64,000 bases of DNA from Brenneria salicis ATCC 15712 = DSM 30166 (GCF_003315515.1 NZ_QNRY01000004.1:91434-155433), one strand, 5' to 3'. Shown: positions 15,214 to 25,501, numbered from the stretch's first letter. The notes: a model not told the origin generated them from the sequence alone. Numbers and translations: made by a program.

Positions 15214-15241
15214 CGCCCGCATAGCATCCACTATGCGGGCG
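15214..15241. terminator. 11-bp stem-loop between hrpL and hrpX
   Basis: CGCCCGCATAG and its perfect complement around a 6-nt loop, after the hrpL stop and just before the hrpX start. There is no U-run on the hrpL strand, so termination efficiency is uncertain. Confidence 0.55.
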
Positions 15242-15334
15242 TTTGCAAAACTTCACAGGAATATGGACAGAAAAAAACCGCAACGATGCACCGATCTCAT
15301 CAGATTTATGCGTTTATCTGTCGTGAAAATACAA

Positions 15335-15880
15335 TCAGGCGTCTACCGCCTGACGAATAACCCCTCTGGCGCGCGATAACCGGGAGCGCACGGTGCCGAT
15401 CGGGATATTCAGTTGTATCGCCAGATCCTGATAACTGGCGTCTGAATCAAGAATCTGCAACAGCATCTGATAGGTGTCATCGGGTAAACACGACATGGCG
15501 TCAATAGCGCGTTTCAACGCACGCTGACTTTCGGCGATAATACCGGGATCGGCGTCAACCGCGACATGCTCCAGTAATTCATCACCCATTTCGTTCGCCC
15601 GCTGGCGCGCCTGTTTGAAATAGTTGCGCACCAGATTGAGGGCGATGCCGAACACCCAAGTCTCCGGCCGTGATGCGCCCGCGAATTTATCTTTGTGTTT
15701 AAGTACTTCCAGATAGGTCATTTGTTTTAAATCCTCGACATCATCATGATTGCTGACACGCTTACGAATGAAATTATGCAATTTCTTTCCGTGTTGCCGA
15801 AACACCTGCTCCCAGTCAACCGTCACAGCCGGGTTGGTCGCATGGCTGGGTTCTGTCGTTGTCAGATTGAACATTTCCAT
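15335..15880 (-). CDS. hrpL: HrpL, ECF sigma factor
   Basis: 181 residues with sigma region 2 (NFIRKRVSNHDDVEDLKQMTYLEV..., ETWVFGIALNLVRNYF) and region 4 (LPDDTYQMLLQILDSDASYQ, IPIGTVRSRLSRARGVI). HrpL directs RNA polymerase to hrp boxes, of which six are seen in this window. A GGAGAG site precedes the ATG (a second ATG is two codons in). A sigma-54 element lies 44 bp upstream, consistent with HrpS control. Confidence 0.95.
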   Translation of the reverse strand: MEMFNLTTTEPSHATNPAVTVDWEQVFRQHGKKLHNFIRKRVSNHDDVEDLKQMTYLEVLKHKDKFAGASRPETWVFGIALNLVRNYFKQARQRANEMGDELLEHVAVDADPGIIAESQRALKRAIDAMSCLPDDTYQMLLQILDSDASYQDLAIQLNIPIGTVRSRLSRARGVIRQAVDA

Positions 15881-15923
15881 TTCTTACTCTCCGTTGATTT
15901 ACCCCTATTGGCGCAAACGGTAA

Positions 15924-15939
15924 AGCAAGCGATATGCCA
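15924..15939 (-). promoter_or_regulatory. Sigma-54 (-24/-12) promoter of hrpL
   Basis: TGGCATATCGCTTGCT on the minus strand matches the RpoN consensus TGGCACG-N4-TTGCW with the GG and GC pairs correctly spaced. It sits 44 bp upstream of hrpL. Confidence 0.9.
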
Positions 15940-16119
15940 GACATGAATTAATTTTATATTATTGATTTAAAATCATTTATTTTTGTAGTGCTAAATTTTT
16001 ACGCCACTTTTTGCCAGCAGTAACTCTGGCTTTTTGCAAGTTCTTGCAATAACTAAAATAGTATTTCATTTATATTATTTAGCTTATCCCCCTTCTCTCA
16101 CCGAATAACGTCCCAGGGT

Positions 16120-16147
16120 GGAACCCATGATGTTTTCCTGCCACACA
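16120..16147 (+). promoter_or_regulatory. hrp box for the hrpJ operon
   Basis: GGAACC, a 15-nt spacer and CCACACA, 34 bp upstream of the preferred hrpJ start. It would drive the hrpJ-to-hrcU operon. Confidence 0.92.
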
Positions 16148-16181
16148 ACAACACTTTTGTTGATCCATGCAGGACACCACC

Positions 16182-17330
16182 ATGATAAAAATTTCAGGCG
16201 CCATGCCTGTCAATACGTCAATCCCCAGCCCCGTTACGATGGATGATGGCCCTGCCGCCCCAACAGCGCCGCAGAAAACCTCGCCGCACCATACGCCTGC
16301 GGCGCCGGCGCTATCGACGTCCATGGAGGAGATCGCGATGGCATTCGGCGAACAGGCCGAACGCAGAAGTAAATCACTGAGTCGCCGTAACATCTCTCAG
16401 CCGGACGTGCGTGCCGGCGCCAATGTCGAGCGCATTGAAAAACTGACTGAATTGTTCCGCATGCTGGAAAATTCATCGCAGAATACGCTGGATCAACAGA
16501 TTGGCCGGATGCGCAGCCTGCTGATGCAAGAAACGCCGCCGGATCTGAACGCTATTCTGACCGCCGCCGGCAATGACCCGGCGCGCGGCGACATTCTGCT
16601 GCGTCATGTGCACAGTCAATCGGCGCAACACGCGCCAGAGGTGGCTGCGGCCGCGGAACAGGCGCTGCAACAGTTGCATACGGAAAAAGGCCCGGAAGTC
16701 AGGGCGGGATTGAACACCGCGGCTGCGATTTCACTGTTCAGTACGCAGCCGGAACAGAAGCAGGCGATGCGCGAACTCTACTACCAGAAAATTGTGCATC
16801 AACAGTCGGCCAGTTCGCTGCTGGATGCATTACTGGAGCGTTTTGACGCCGCCTCTTTTTCGGTCGGTTTGCGAACCATGCAGCGGGCGCTGGCGGCGGA
16901 TATCGCTTCACTGGCGCCGTCCATTTCCAAACCGGTATTAAATAAAATGCTCAGCAACCTGCATGACGCCAAACACCTTAGTCATACGTTGTCATCCAGT
17001 CAGGCCATGCTCAGCCGACTGGCGACCAAACTCCCCGAATTTACGATGGGTGCGGTTGATTTGACCCGCAGGTTGATCGGCCTGAGCGCTAACGGCGCCT
17101 ATGCCCGCGATTTACACAACCTCGGACGGGAAGTCGCGGGTTCGCAACTCCAGCATCAATCGCTATTTTTCAATGCGCTGTTACCGTTGGTCAACGAATT
17201 GCCTCAACCGCTATGGCGTGACGCCAAAAACCGGCAAACCGCGCTGCAATTGATTCGCGGACTGATAGGCGAGCTTGCGCTGTATGAAAAACATCAGGCG
17301 GCGCAATCACAAGGTAAGGGCACGGCATGA
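16182..17330 (+). CDS. hrpJ: HrpJ (SctW), gatekeeper of secretion
   Basis: About 382 residues of the HrpJ/YopN/MxiC family, which control the switch from harpin/translocator to effector export. It is helical throughout with a disordered N-terminus (residues 1-60, Pro/Ala-rich), as expected of a protein that is itself secreted. The ATG with AGGA seven bases upstream (MIKISGAMPVN) is preferred over the one 15 bp earlier (MQDTTM). First gene of the rightward operon; its last bases overlap hrcV. Confidence 0.93.
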   Translation: MIKISGAMPVNTSIPSPVTMDDGPAAPTAPQKTSPHHTPAAPALSTSMEEIAMAFGEQAERRSKSLSRRNISQPDVRAGANVERIEKLTELFRMLENSSQNTLDQQIGRMRSLLMQETPPDLNAILTAAGNDPARGDILLRHVHSQSAQHAPEVAAAAEQALQQLHTEKGPEVRAGLNTAAAISLFSTQPEQKQAMRELYYQKIVHQQSASSLLDALLERFDAASFSVGLRTMQRALAADIASLAPSISKPVLNKMLSNLHDAKHLSHTLSSSQAMLSRLATKLPEFTMGAVDLTRRLIGLSANGAYARDLHNLGREVAGSQLQHQSLFFNALLPLVNELPQPLWRDAKNRQTALQLIRGLIGELALYEKHQAAQSQGKGTA

Positions 17331-19429
17331 ATCTGCTGATCGTCTGGCTCAACCGTATTGCCTTGAGCGCGATGCAACGCTCTGAAGTCGTGGGCGCCGT
17401 CATCGTCATGTCGATTGTATTCATGATGATTATTCCGCTGCCGACCGCCCTGATTGACGTACTTATCGCCTTTAACATCTGTATTTCTTCGCTGCTGATC
17501 GTGCTGGCGATGTATCTTCCCAAACCGCTGGCGTTCTCCACTTTCCCGGCGGTGCTGCTGTTGACCACCATGTTTCGGCTGGCGTTGTCCATTTCCACCA
17601 CGCGCCAGATCCTGCTGCAACAGGACGGCGGACACATTGTGGAGGCGTTCGGTAATTTCGTGGTCGGCGGTAATCTGGCGGTGGGGCTGGTTATCTTCCT
17701 GATTCTGACCGTGGTGAACTTTATGGTCATCACCAAAGGTTCCGAACGCGTGGCGGAAGTCGCGGCGCGTTTTACCCTTGACGCCATGCCCGGTAAACAG
17801 ATGTCTATCGACAGCGATCTGCGCGCCGGACTGATTGAAGCTCGCCAGGCGAGGCAACGGCGTGAAAATCTGGCTAAGGAAAGTCAGTTGTTCGGCGCGA
17901 TGGACGGGGCGATGAAATTCGTCAAAGGCGATGCCATCGCCTCACTGGTGATTGTGTTTATCAACATGATCGGCGGCTTTGCCATTGGCGTATTGCAGCA
18001 TGGCATGGCCGCAGCGGACGCCATGCATGTCTATTCGGTGCTCACCATCGGCGACGGGCTGATCGCCCAGATCCCCGCGTTGCTGATCTCCCTGACGGCG
18101 GGGATGATCATCACCCGCGTCTCGGCGGACGGACAAAAAGTTGACGCCAATATTGGCCGGGAAATCGCCGAACAACTGACCAGCCAGCCCAAGGCCTGGA
18201 TTATCTCCGCCATCGGCATGTTCGGTTTTGCCCTGCTGCCCGGCATGCCGACCGCAGTGTTTGTCATCATCAGCCTCGCCTCGCTGGGTAGCGGTCTGTT
18301 TCAGCTTTGGCGTATCAAACAACAAGGGCTGCTGGATGAGAGTCAACTGGAAGCCGATAACCTGCCGCCGGAACAAAATGGCTATCAGGATTTACGGCGC
18401 TTCAATCCCACACGCACCTATTTACTGCTTTTTCACCCTGTCTGGGAGGAAAAGGCCGACGCGCAAGCCCTGATCCAGGATATTCGCCGTCTGCGCAATC
18501 GGCTGGTCTTCCAGTTTGGCTTCACGCTGCCCTCGTTTGATATTGATTACAGCGCTCAACTGCCGGAAGACGAATTTCAATTCTGCGTCTATGAAATTCC
18601 CTATATCAAAGCCACGTTTGCTCCCGATCTGCGGGCCATTCCGGTTATTTCGGCTGACGAGCAAACGCGTGGCGAATACCAACCCGGCTTAGCATTACGG
18701 GAAGAACATCACTGGATGTGGCTGCCGGCCTCGCACCCGGCATTACAACAGGAAGATCAAGTCGGCCAGTCGGCGGCGCAACTCATTCTTACCCGCATGG
18801 AGAACACCATTCACCGCACTGGCGCGCAATTCATCGGATTGCAGGAAACCAAATCCATTATGTCCTGGCTGGAGAGCGAACAGCCGGAACTGGCGCAGGA
18901 GCTACAACGGATCATGCCGCTTTCGCGTTTCGCCAGCGTATTACAACGGCTGGCGGCAGAACGCGTCCCTCTGCGTTCTGTGCGTCCGATCGCCGAAGCG
19001 CTGATCGAAGTCGGCCAGCACGAACGCGATACCCATGTGTTGACCGATTACGTGCGTCTGGCCTTGAAATCGCAAATCTGCCACCAGTACAGCCAGCAAA
19101 ACAACCTGCACGTCTGGCTGCTCACGCCGGAAAGCGAAGAACTGTTGCGTGACGCGCTGCGCCAGACGCAAAACGAAACCTTCTTCGCGCTGGCCCAGGA
19201 CTATGCCGCCACGTTACAGGAGCAGTTGCGCCGGGCGTTTCCGCCTTATTCATTGCTATCCGGGCTGGTGCTGGTCGCGCAAGATCTCAGAAGCCCGTTG
19301 CGCACGCTGTTGCAGGACGAATTTCACCATGTCCCGGTACTGTCATTTACCGAACTGGAATCCAATCTATCGATCAACGTCATCGGACGGCTTGATTTGT
19401 ACGAAACCAACGATCCCTTTAGCGCATAG
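17327..19429 (+). CDS. hrcV: HrcV (SctV) export-gate protein
   Basis: A 700-residue FHIPEP/FlhA-family protein. The N-terminal half has about seven to eight membrane helices and the conserved cytoplasmic loop (RFTLDAMPGKQMSIDSDLRA). The C-terminal half is the large cytosolic domain that forms a nonameric ring binding chaperones and substrates. Its start overlaps the hrpJ stop (ATGA). Length is standard. Confidence 0.97.
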   Translation: MNLLIVWLNRIALSAMQRSEVVGAVIVMSIVFMMIIPLPTALIDVLIAFNICISSLLIVLAMYLPKPLAFSTFPAVLLLTTMFRLALSISTTRQILLQQDGGHIVEAFGNFVVGGNLAVGLVIFLILTVVNFMVITKGSERVAEVAARFTLDAMPGKQMSIDSDLRAGLIEARQARQRRENLAKESQLFGAMDGAMKFVKGDAIASLVIVFINMIGGFAIGVLQHGMAAADAMHVYSVLTIGDGLIAQIPALLISLTAGMIITRVSADGQKVDANIGREIAEQLTSQPKAWIISAIGMFGFALLPGMPTAVFVIISLASLGSGLFQLWRIKQQGLLDESQLEADNLPPEQNGYQDLRRFNPTRTYLLLFHPVWEEKADAQALIQDIRRLRNRLVFQFGFTLPSFDIDYSAQLPEDEFQFCVYEIPYIKATFAPDLRAIPVISADEQTRGEYQPGLALREEHHWMWLPASHPALQQEDQVGQSAAQLILTRMENTIHRTGAQFIGLQETKSIMSWLESEQPELAQELQRIMPLSRFASVLQRLAAERVPLRSVRPIAEALIEVGQHERDTHVLTDYVRLALKSQICHQYSQQNNLHVWLLTPESEELLRDALRQTQNETFFALAQDYAATLQEQLRRAFPPYSLLSGLVLVAQDLRSPLRTLLQDEFHHVPVLSFTELESNLSINVIGRLDLYETNDPFSA

Positions 19430-19438
19430 GAAAAAGAT

Positions 19439-20401
19439 ATGTTTGAGTTACGCGTGCTGAGTGGTTTACATCGTGGCGCCGCGCTGCCCCTGAGCGGTTC
19501 ATCCTGGCTGGTGGGCGCGGCGGACGACGCCGATCTGGTGCTCTACGATCCGGGCATCAAGTCCTATCACTGTCAGTTGACCATGACCCCGTCGGATACC
19601 GCCGAGGCGGTCTGGTCGCTCTGCGCGCGCGAGGGCGCATTGTGCAACGCGGAAGGGCATGCGGTCACCGGGATTGACGTCCTGCCGCCCGGAACGCCTT
19701 TTGCCGCGGGTCAGATCTGGCTGTGCGTGGTCGCCGCCGATACGCCCTGGCAGGATGACGATCCCGCGCCGTTGTCCGCCGCCGAAACCGAAGAGACGCC
19801 GGAGGCGGAGCCGGTTGCCGCCGAGCAGAGCCTCAGCGCTGACGATCCCGTCCCTAACCCGCCGCCGCCCACGGCCACGCGCCTGCCGCTATGGGCCAAG
19901 GGGTGTTACTTGCTGCTCTGTTTGCTGCTGCTGGTCATGGTGGGCAGTTGGCAATTACAGGAGAGCGTCGCCATGTCTTCCGCGCCCTCGCCCCAGGATA
20001 CCCGTCTTGCGCTGGGCACGCTGCCGCAACTGAACAGCGTGCTGCGCACCATGTTGCGCGAGCGGGAATTGGACGAGGTAGTGAAGCTGGCCTCCAGCCA
20101 GGATCGCATCACTCTGACAGGACATTTAACGCCGGACACGCAAAAAAAGCTGGAACGGATGCTGGTTCAACTCCACCAACGTTATAGAACCGCGCTAACC
20201 ATCGATAACCGCACCCGGCTGAGAACGACGCAATTGCCGTTTCAGATTGTGCAGGTCACCGGCGGCGCACGCGCCAACGTGGTCACCGCTGACGGCAGAC
20301 GCTTTTTTGTCGGCGATGAGATCGACAATCTGCGGCTGGTCAGTATCAACGAGAATCAAATTGAATTTAACGGCAAACAGCAGATAAAGGTGAATTGGTA
20401 A
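19439..20401 (+). CDS. hrpQ: HrpQ (SctD), inner-membrane ring protein
   Basis: 320 residues: an N-terminal FHA-like cytoplasmic domain (1-100, LVLYDPGIKSYHCQLTM), a Pro/Glu-rich linker, one membrane helix (about 153-172) and a periplasmic BON-type domain (ITLTGHLTPDTQKKLERMLV). SctD proteins form the outer layer of the inner-membrane ring. It starts nine bases after hrcV and abuts hrcN. Confidence 0.9.
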   Translation: MFELRVLSGLHRGAALPLSGSSWLVGAADDADLVLYDPGIKSYHCQLTMTPSDTAEAVWSLCAREGALCNAEGHAVTGIDVLPPGTPFAAGQIWLCVVAADTPWQDDDPAPLSAAETEETPEAEPVAAEQSLSADDPVPNPPPPTATRLPLWAKGCYLLLCLLLLVMVGSWQLQESVAMSSAPSPQDTRLALGTLPQLNSVLRTMLRERELDEVVKLASSQDRITLTGHLTPDTQKKLERMLVQLHQRYRTALTIDNRTRLRTTQLPFQIVQVTGGARANVVTADGRRFFVGDEIDNLRLVSINENQIEFNGKQQIKVNW

Positions 20402-21766
20402 ATGCAAGCAATCACGCCATTTCCATTGATTAACCAATGGGTTGCGCAACAGCAACGCCACTTATCCGGTTACGCGCCTGTTGATCTGAAAGGACGCGTG
20501 CTGGCTGTCAGCGGCATCCTGCTGGAGTGCGGTTTACCGCAGGCGCGTATCGGCGACCTGTGTCTGGTCGCCCGGAAAGATGGCAGCCAGATGATGGCGG
20601 AAGTGGTGGGTTTCAGCCCGGAGAACACCTTTTTATCCGCGCTGGGGGCGCTGGATGGCATTGCGCAAGGCGCGATTGTCACGCCCTTGTATCAGCCTCA
20701 TTGCATTCAGGTTTCCGACGCGCTGCTTGGCAGCGTGCTGGATGGTTTTGGTCGGGCGCTGGAAGACGGCGGCGTAAGCGCGTTTGTCGAACCCGGTTCC
20801 CGGCAAGATAACGTCATGCCGGTACTGGGCGATGCGCCGCCGCCCACCGCCCGTCCCCGGATCAGCGCGCCGCTGCCCACCGGATTGCGGGCGGTCGATG
20901 GTCTGCTGACCATCGGTCAGGGCCAGCGCGTCGGTATTTTTGCGGGCGCGGGCTGTGGGAAAACCACGTTGCTGGCGGAACTGGCGCGTAATACGCCATG
21001 CGACGCCATTGTTTTTGGTCTAATCGGCGAGCGTGGCCGTGAACTACGTGAATTTCTCGACCACGAACTGGATGATGCCTTGCGCAGCCGCACCGTGCTG
21101 GTGTGTTCTACCTCCGATCGCAGCAGTATGGAACGCGCGCGCGCGGCGTTTACCGCCACCGCTATCGCCGAAGCCTACCGCGCCGCCGGAAAACAGGTCC
21201 TGTTGATTCTCGACTCGTTGACACGCTTCGCCCGCGCCCAGCGCGAAATCGGTCTGGCGCTCGGCGAACCTCAGGGACGCGGCGGGCTGCCGCCCTCGGT
21301 ATATACCCTGCTGCCTCGGCTGGTGGAGCGCGCCGGACAAACTCAGGAGGGCGCCATCACCGCGCTCTATTCGGTGCTGATCGAGCAGGATTCCATGAAT
21401 GATCCGGTGGCGGATGAGGTCCGCTCCCTGATTGACGGCCACATTGTGCTGACCCGACGACTGGCGGAGCAAGGGCATTATCCCGCCATCGACGTGCTGG
21501 CCAGTCTGAGCCGAACCATGAGCAACGTGGTGGACTCGACGCATCAGCAGCACGCCAACGCGCTGCGCCGTCTGATGGCGGCTTATAAACAGGTGGAAAT
21601 GCTGATCCGGCTGGGTGAATACCAACCCGGCCACGATGCCCTGACCGATGCGGCGGTCAACGCCCACCCGGAAATCACCCAGTTTTTGCGTCAGTCGATG
21701 CGCGATCCCATGCCGTATGACGTTATCCAGCAACAGTTAACCGGAGTCAGCGCCTATGCCTCATGA
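20402..21766 (+). CDS. hrcN: HrcN (SctN) type III secretion ATPase
   Basis: 454 residues of the F1-beta/FliI family. Walker A is GAGCGKTT (182-189), followed by the GERGRELREF signature, Walker B (VLLILDSLTRFARAQREIGL) and PPSVYTLLPRLVERAG. It unfolds and releases substrates from chaperones at the export gate. It begins directly after the hrpQ stop, and its end overlaps hrpO. Confidence 0.97.
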   Translation: MQAITPFPLINQWVAQQQRHLSGYAPVDLKGRVLAVSGILLECGLPQARIGDLCLVARKDGSQMMAEVVGFSPENTFLSALGALDGIAQGAIVTPLYQPHCIQVSDALLGSVLDGFGRALEDGGVSAFVEPGSRQDNVMPVLGDAPPPTARPRISAPLPTGLRAVDGLLTIGQGQRVGIFAGAGCGKTTLLAELARNTPCDAIVFGLIGERGRELREFLDHELDDALRSRTVLVCSTSDRSSMERARAAFTATAIAEAYRAAGKQVLLILDSLTRFARAQREIGLALGEPQGRGGLPPSVYTLLPRLVERAGQTQEGAITALYSVLIEQDSMNDPVADEVRSLIDGHIVLTRRLAEQGHYPAIDVLASLSRTMSNVVDSTHQQHANALRRLMAAYKQVEMLIRLGEYQPGHDALTDAAVNAHPEITQFLRQSMRDPMPYDVIQQQLTGVSAYAS

Positions 21767-22193
21767 TCAGACCGAACCCAACGAATTGCAGGCCACGCTT
21801 AATCTGCTGTTGCCGATACGCCGTCAGCGCCTGAGCCGCAGCGAGCGGCAACAACATCAGGAAGAGCAGATGTTGATCCGCATTGAAGAGCAGCATCAGG
21901 CGCATCAACAGCAATTGGCGACGTTGCGGCAGGATTGCCGGCAGCAGCGCTCGGCATTTATCCAACAGGTGCAAGGCCGTCAGCAATCACTGGACGACCT
22001 GAAAAAACAGTTGGCGGACGAACAACGACTCCTGCAAGCCATCGGCGCCGAAATTCAGCAGTGCGAAACCAGCCAGCAACAACATCAAAACCAACAAAAC
22101 CAGGTTGAAACCGCCCGGCAAACGACGCATCAGTGTCAAAAAGCCGTCGAGAAACTGGAATTCCTGCTAACGCTGCCTCAGGAGAGCGCATGA
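21756..22193 (+). CDS. hrpO: HrpO (SctO), ATPase stalk protein
   Basis: 145 residues, almost entirely coiled-coil and rich in Gln, Arg and Glu. SctO/FliJ proteins form a stalk through the HrcN ring and couple it to HrcV. Overlaps hrcN by 11 bp and hrpP by 4 bp. Sequence conservation in this family is weak; operon position decides the call. Confidence 0.88.
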   Translation: MPHDQTEPNELQATLNLLLPIRRQRLSRSERQQHQEEQMLIRIEEQHQAHQQQLATLRQDCRQQRSAFIQQVQGRQQSLDDLKKQLADEQRLLQAIGAEIQQCETSQQQHQNQQNQVETARQTTHQCQKAVEKLEFLLTLPQESA

Positions 22194-22690
22194 ACAACCG
22201 ACTGACGTCCCCGCCAGACGCCTTGTCTGGCCGCCTGCCCTTTAGCGCCCAACATGGCAAATCCACGCCCCTGGCCGATGATGGCTTCTGGGAAACCTTT
22301 ACGTTTTTCGACGGCTTTGAGCAGGCGGTGGAACAGGCCGTGCCGTTCGTACCCCTGACGCCCTTCAGCACCGTCAGCGCCAGCGGCGATACCGAACCCT
22401 CGCCAGCGGCAACACCGGCGCAATGGGCGCCCTTGCAGACCGAATTGCTGGAAGCGCTGGATAACATCAGCTATCCGCCGTTTTCATTTAGTCTGCAACT
22501 CCCGCAATTGGGCGATATCGATGCACGGCTGGCGACGCTGGCGCCGCGAGGTTGGGACATCGCGTTGCGATTTAGTCGGGAAAGCTATCAGAGCCTGAAA
22601 GATCGGCGCGAATCCTGCCGTCGCGCCTTATCTGATGCGCTGGACTGCCCGGTGAATCTGCGTTTCGACGTCAGGGAGTCCTGCCGATGA
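22190..22690 (+). CDS. hrpP: HrpP (SctP), substrate-specificity switch
   Basis: 166 residues from MNNRLTSPPDALSG, whose ATG overlaps the hrpO stop. The N-terminus is Pro/Ser/Thr-rich, and the C-terminal part (WDIALRFSRESYQSLKDRRESCRRAL) resembles the T3S4 switch domain. HrpP proteins are secreted and move the machine from early to late substrates. A longer frame beginning inside hrpO is not used. Confidence 0.85.
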   Translation: MNNRLTSPPDALSGRLPFSAQHGKSTPLADDGFWETFTFFDGFEQAVEQAVPFVPLTPFSTVSASGDTEPSPAATPAQWAPLQTELLEALDNISYPPFSFSLQLPQLGDIDARLATLAPRGWDIALRFSRESYQSLKDRRESCRRALSDALDCPVNLRFDVRESCR

Positions 22691-23775
22691 GTATCCGGCC
22701 ACTGACGCTGTCCGTCATGAGCGTCGGGCAAGCCCAGGTCAGACAGCGGTTGGCGGCTGGCATGACGCTGCCTTTTTCCCGTGAAAATCAGGCCGGCGCG
22801 CTGCATCTGCATCTGGCAAAGGGCCAGCCGCACGCGGCCACCCACGGCTGGCGCTGTGATCATGGCGCTTTTGCGCTGGCCGACCCTTCGCCGGTGCTGA
22901 GCCTGCTGGCCGATTGTCCGCTGCTACCGCTCGATAACCCCAGCGAATCATCACAGGCGTGGTACTGGACGCTCTATAACCAGTCGCTCAGCCCGTCAAT
23001 ACATACGCTGCTGGGCGAAATTCAGCCGGACGACGCGCCGCTGAGCGATGAGGATGCACTCTCCGGCTGGCTGACGGTTGATTGGGGCGATATCCGCGCC
23101 CGCAGCCTGATGGTCGCGCCACTGGCGACCTGGCTGTCGCTGCTCGCCACCCCCGGCTGGCGACAAGCGTATCGCGCCATCCCGCCACAATTCACCGTCA
23201 CCGCGCCGCTGGTGCTGGCGGAGGTGGCGCTGACCATCGCCGCGCTGCGCGACATGCGGCCCGGCGACCTGATGGTGCCGAACCGCCCTTATTTTTTACC
23301 CTCAGGCCAGGGAACCCTGGTGATGACGCCATGGCGTCTGCACGGCATGCTGCAACTGGATGGGCTGGCCCCTTATCACTTTACAGTCACTGACCTGGAG
23401 AATCTCCCCGTGAATACTGATTTTGACGCACTGACACCTGAAAATTATACCAATGCCGATTTCGATATCGATAGTGACAACGTCACTGAAAGCTCTGCTG
23501 AACATACTGCTTGCGCCCCATTGCCGCCGCTGCCAATCACGCTTCATATCCGCTGCGGCAACGTCACCGTCCCCTTGTCGACGTTACAGCGTCTGACCAG
23601 CGGCACGGTGTTGACGTTAAATCATACAACGCCTGGCGAAGCCTGGCTCTATCACGCCGACCTGCCGCTGGCGCAAGGTGAACTGGTGGATGTGGAAGGC
23701 AAACTGGGATTACAGATCACCCGGTTGTTGACCGGGCTGGATGCCGCGACAGCCGCGCAGGAGCAGCAATCATGA
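22687..23775 (+). CDS. hrcQ: HrcQ (SctQ), sorting-platform/C-ring protein
   Basis: 362 residues in one frame, not split into HrcQA and HrcQB as in Pseudomonas syringae. The C-terminal 80 residues form a SpoA domain ([20 protein letters not shown], then [20 protein letters not shown]). It forms the cytosolic pods that receive chaperone-substrate complexes. Start and stop overlap hrpP and hrcR by four bases each. Confidence 0.93.
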   Translation: MSIRPLTLSVMSVGQAQVRQRLAAGMTLPFSRENQAGALHLHLAKGQPHAATHGWRCDHGAFALADPSPVLSLLADCPLLPLDNPSESSQAWYWTLYNQSLSPSIHTLLGEIQPDDAPLSDEDALSGWLTVDWGDIRARSLMVAPLATWLSLLATPGWRQAYRAIPPQFTVTAPLVLAEVALTIAALRDMRPGDLMVPNRPYFLPSGQGTLVMTPWRLHGMLQLDGLAPYHFTVTDLENLPVNTDFDALTPENYTNADFDIDSDNVTESSAEHTACAPLPPLPITLHIRCGNVTVPLSTLQRLTSGTVLTLNHTTPGEAWLYHADLPLAQGELVDVEGKLGLQITRLLTGLDAATAAQEQQS

Positions 23776-24425
23776 CCTCCGGGGGATTCGATCCGGTCAT
23801 GTTCGCGCTGTTTCTCGGCGCGTTATCGCTGATCCCGTTGATGATGGTGGTCTGCACCTGCTTTCTGAAGATTGCGGTGGTGCTATTGATCACGCGTAAC
23901 GCCATCGGCGTGCAGCAGGTGCCGCCGAATATGGCGCTGTATGGCATCGCTTTGGCCGCCACGGTTTTTGTCATGGCTCCGATCTTTCAGGATATCAGTA
24001 CACGAGTGCAGGAAAAGCCGCTGGATCTGAGCGATATCACGGCGCTACAGGAAAGCGCCAACTACGTGCTGACGCCATTGCAAACGTTTATGTCGCGCAA
24101 TACTGATCCAGACATTCTCACCCATTTGCATGAAAACAGCCTGCGCATGTGGCCGGCGTCGATGTCGGAGAACGTCAATACGCAAAACCTGCTGCTGGTG
24201 ATCCCGGCGTTTGTGCTGTCCGAACTGCAAGCCGGTTTCAAAATAGGCTTTCTGATTTACATCCCGTTCATTGTTATCGACCTGATTGTGTCGAATGTCC
24301 TGCTGGCGCTGGGTATGCAAATGGTTGCCCCGACGACGCTTTCTCTGCCGCTGAAGCTATTGCTGTTCGTACTGGTCAACGGCTGGACACGTTTGCTCGA
24401 CGGCCTTTTTTACAGCTATCTGTGA
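23772..24425 (+). CDS. hrcR: HrcR (SctR) export-gate membrane protein
   Basis: 217 residues of the FliP/SctR family with about four hydrophobic segments and the typical [19 protein letters not shown] and [16 protein letters not shown] stretches. Together with HrcS and HrcT it forms the helical entry gate. Confidence 0.96.
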   Translation: MTSGGFDPVMFALFLGALSLIPLMMVVCTCFLKIAVVLLITRNAIGVQQVPPNMALYGIALAATVFVMAPIFQDISTRVQEKPLDLSDITALQESANYVLTPLQTFMSRNTDPDILTHLHENSLRMWPASMSENVNTQNLLLVIPAFVLSELQAGFKIGFLIYIPFIVIDLIVSNVLLALGMQMVAPTTLSLPLKLLLFVLVNGWTRLLDGLFYSYL

Positions 24426-24432
24426 GGACATT

Positions 24433-24693
24433 ATGGAGATTATTACCCTTTTCCGACAAGCGATGGTGCTGGTGGTGATGCTCTCCGCGCCGCCATTGCT
24501 GGTCGCGGTGATTGTCGGCGTCCTGATCTCGCTATTGCAGGCTGTTATGCAGTTGCAGGATCAGACGCTGCCGTTTGCCATCAAGCTGGTTTCCGTCGGG
24601 CTGGCGCTGGCGCTTTCCGGTCGCTGGATTGGCGTCGAACTGATGCAGTTGGCGATCGCCGCCTTCAATATGATCCAGCATACCGGAGTCTGA
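24433..24693 (+). CDS. hrcS: HrcS (SctS) export-gate membrane protein
   Basis: 86 residues, two membrane helices, FliQ/SctS family (LVAVIVGVLISLLQAVMQLQ followed by DQTLPF). Seven bases after hrcR and seven before hrcT. Confidence 0.96.
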   Translation: MEIITLFRQAMVLVVMLSAPPLLVAVIVGVLISLLQAVMQLQDQTLPFAIKLVSVGLALALSGRWIGVELMQLAIAAFNMIQHTGV

Positions 24694-24700
24694 GACGCCT

Positions 24701-25501
24701 ATGATCACCACCATTCAGTATGTGTATGATTTCATTATTGCCATCATGCTGGGGATAGCACGGATTTATCCGTGCTTTATTCTGGTTCCGGCGTTCTCGC
24801 TCAATGTGCTGAAAGGGATGCTGCGCAGCGCGGTGGTGATCTCCCTGACGCTGTTGCCCGCGCCGGTTATCCAGCAGCAGTTGCTGCAAGCGCCGCTCTC
24901 CTGGCCGATGCTGCCCGCGCTGTTGCTGAAGGAATTGATTGTCGGGCTACTGCTCGCCCTGATACTGGCGATGCCGTTCTGGTTGTTTGAATCCGTGGGC
25001 GCGCTGTTCGATAACCAGCGCGGCGCGTTGATGGGTGGACAACTTAACCCGGCGCTGGGCTCCGACAGTACGCCGCTCGGTCACCTGCTCAAGCAACTGA
25101 TCATCCTGCTGCTGGTCATTACTTTTGGTATTGGCGGGCTGACGCAACTGCTGTGGGACAGCTACCGTCTATGGCCCGCGCTCGCCTGGCTGCCCGCTCC
25201 CGGCGAAATCGGTTTTGAAGTCTACCTGAAATTGTTGACCGAAACCTTTACCCATCTGGTGCTCTATGCCGGCCCGCTGGTCGCGCTGTTGCTGTTGCTG
25301 GAATTCAGTATTTCGCTGCTCAGCCTCTACAGTCCGCAACTACAGGTATTCGTGTTATCCATGCCGGCCAAATGTCTGGTAGGAATGGCGTTTTTTGTCA
25401 TTTATCTGCCGGTTCTACACTATCTGGGCGGACAGAAGATATTGACGCTGCCGGATTTGAAACATCTGCTGCCGCTTATTTTCCGCCAACCGGGAAACTA
25501 A
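24701..25501 (+). CDS. hrcT: HrcT (SctT) export-gate membrane protein
   Basis: 266 residues of the FliR/SctT family with about six membrane helices. The conserved FDNQRG segment lies after the fourth helix. Completes the R-S-T gate. Confidence 0.96.
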   Translation: MITTIQYVYDFIIAIMLGIARIYPCFILVPAFSLNVLKGMLRSAVVISLTLLPAPVIQQQLLQAPLSWPMLPALLLKELIVGLLLALILAMPFWLFESVGALFDNQRGALMGGQLNPALGSDSTPLGHLLKQLIILLLVITFGIGGLTQLLWDSYRLWPALAWLPAPGEIGFEVYLKLLTETFTHLVLYAGPLVALLLLLEFSISLLSLYSPQLQVFVLSMPAKCLVGMAFFVIYLPVLHYLGGQKILTLPDLKHLLPLIFRQPGN

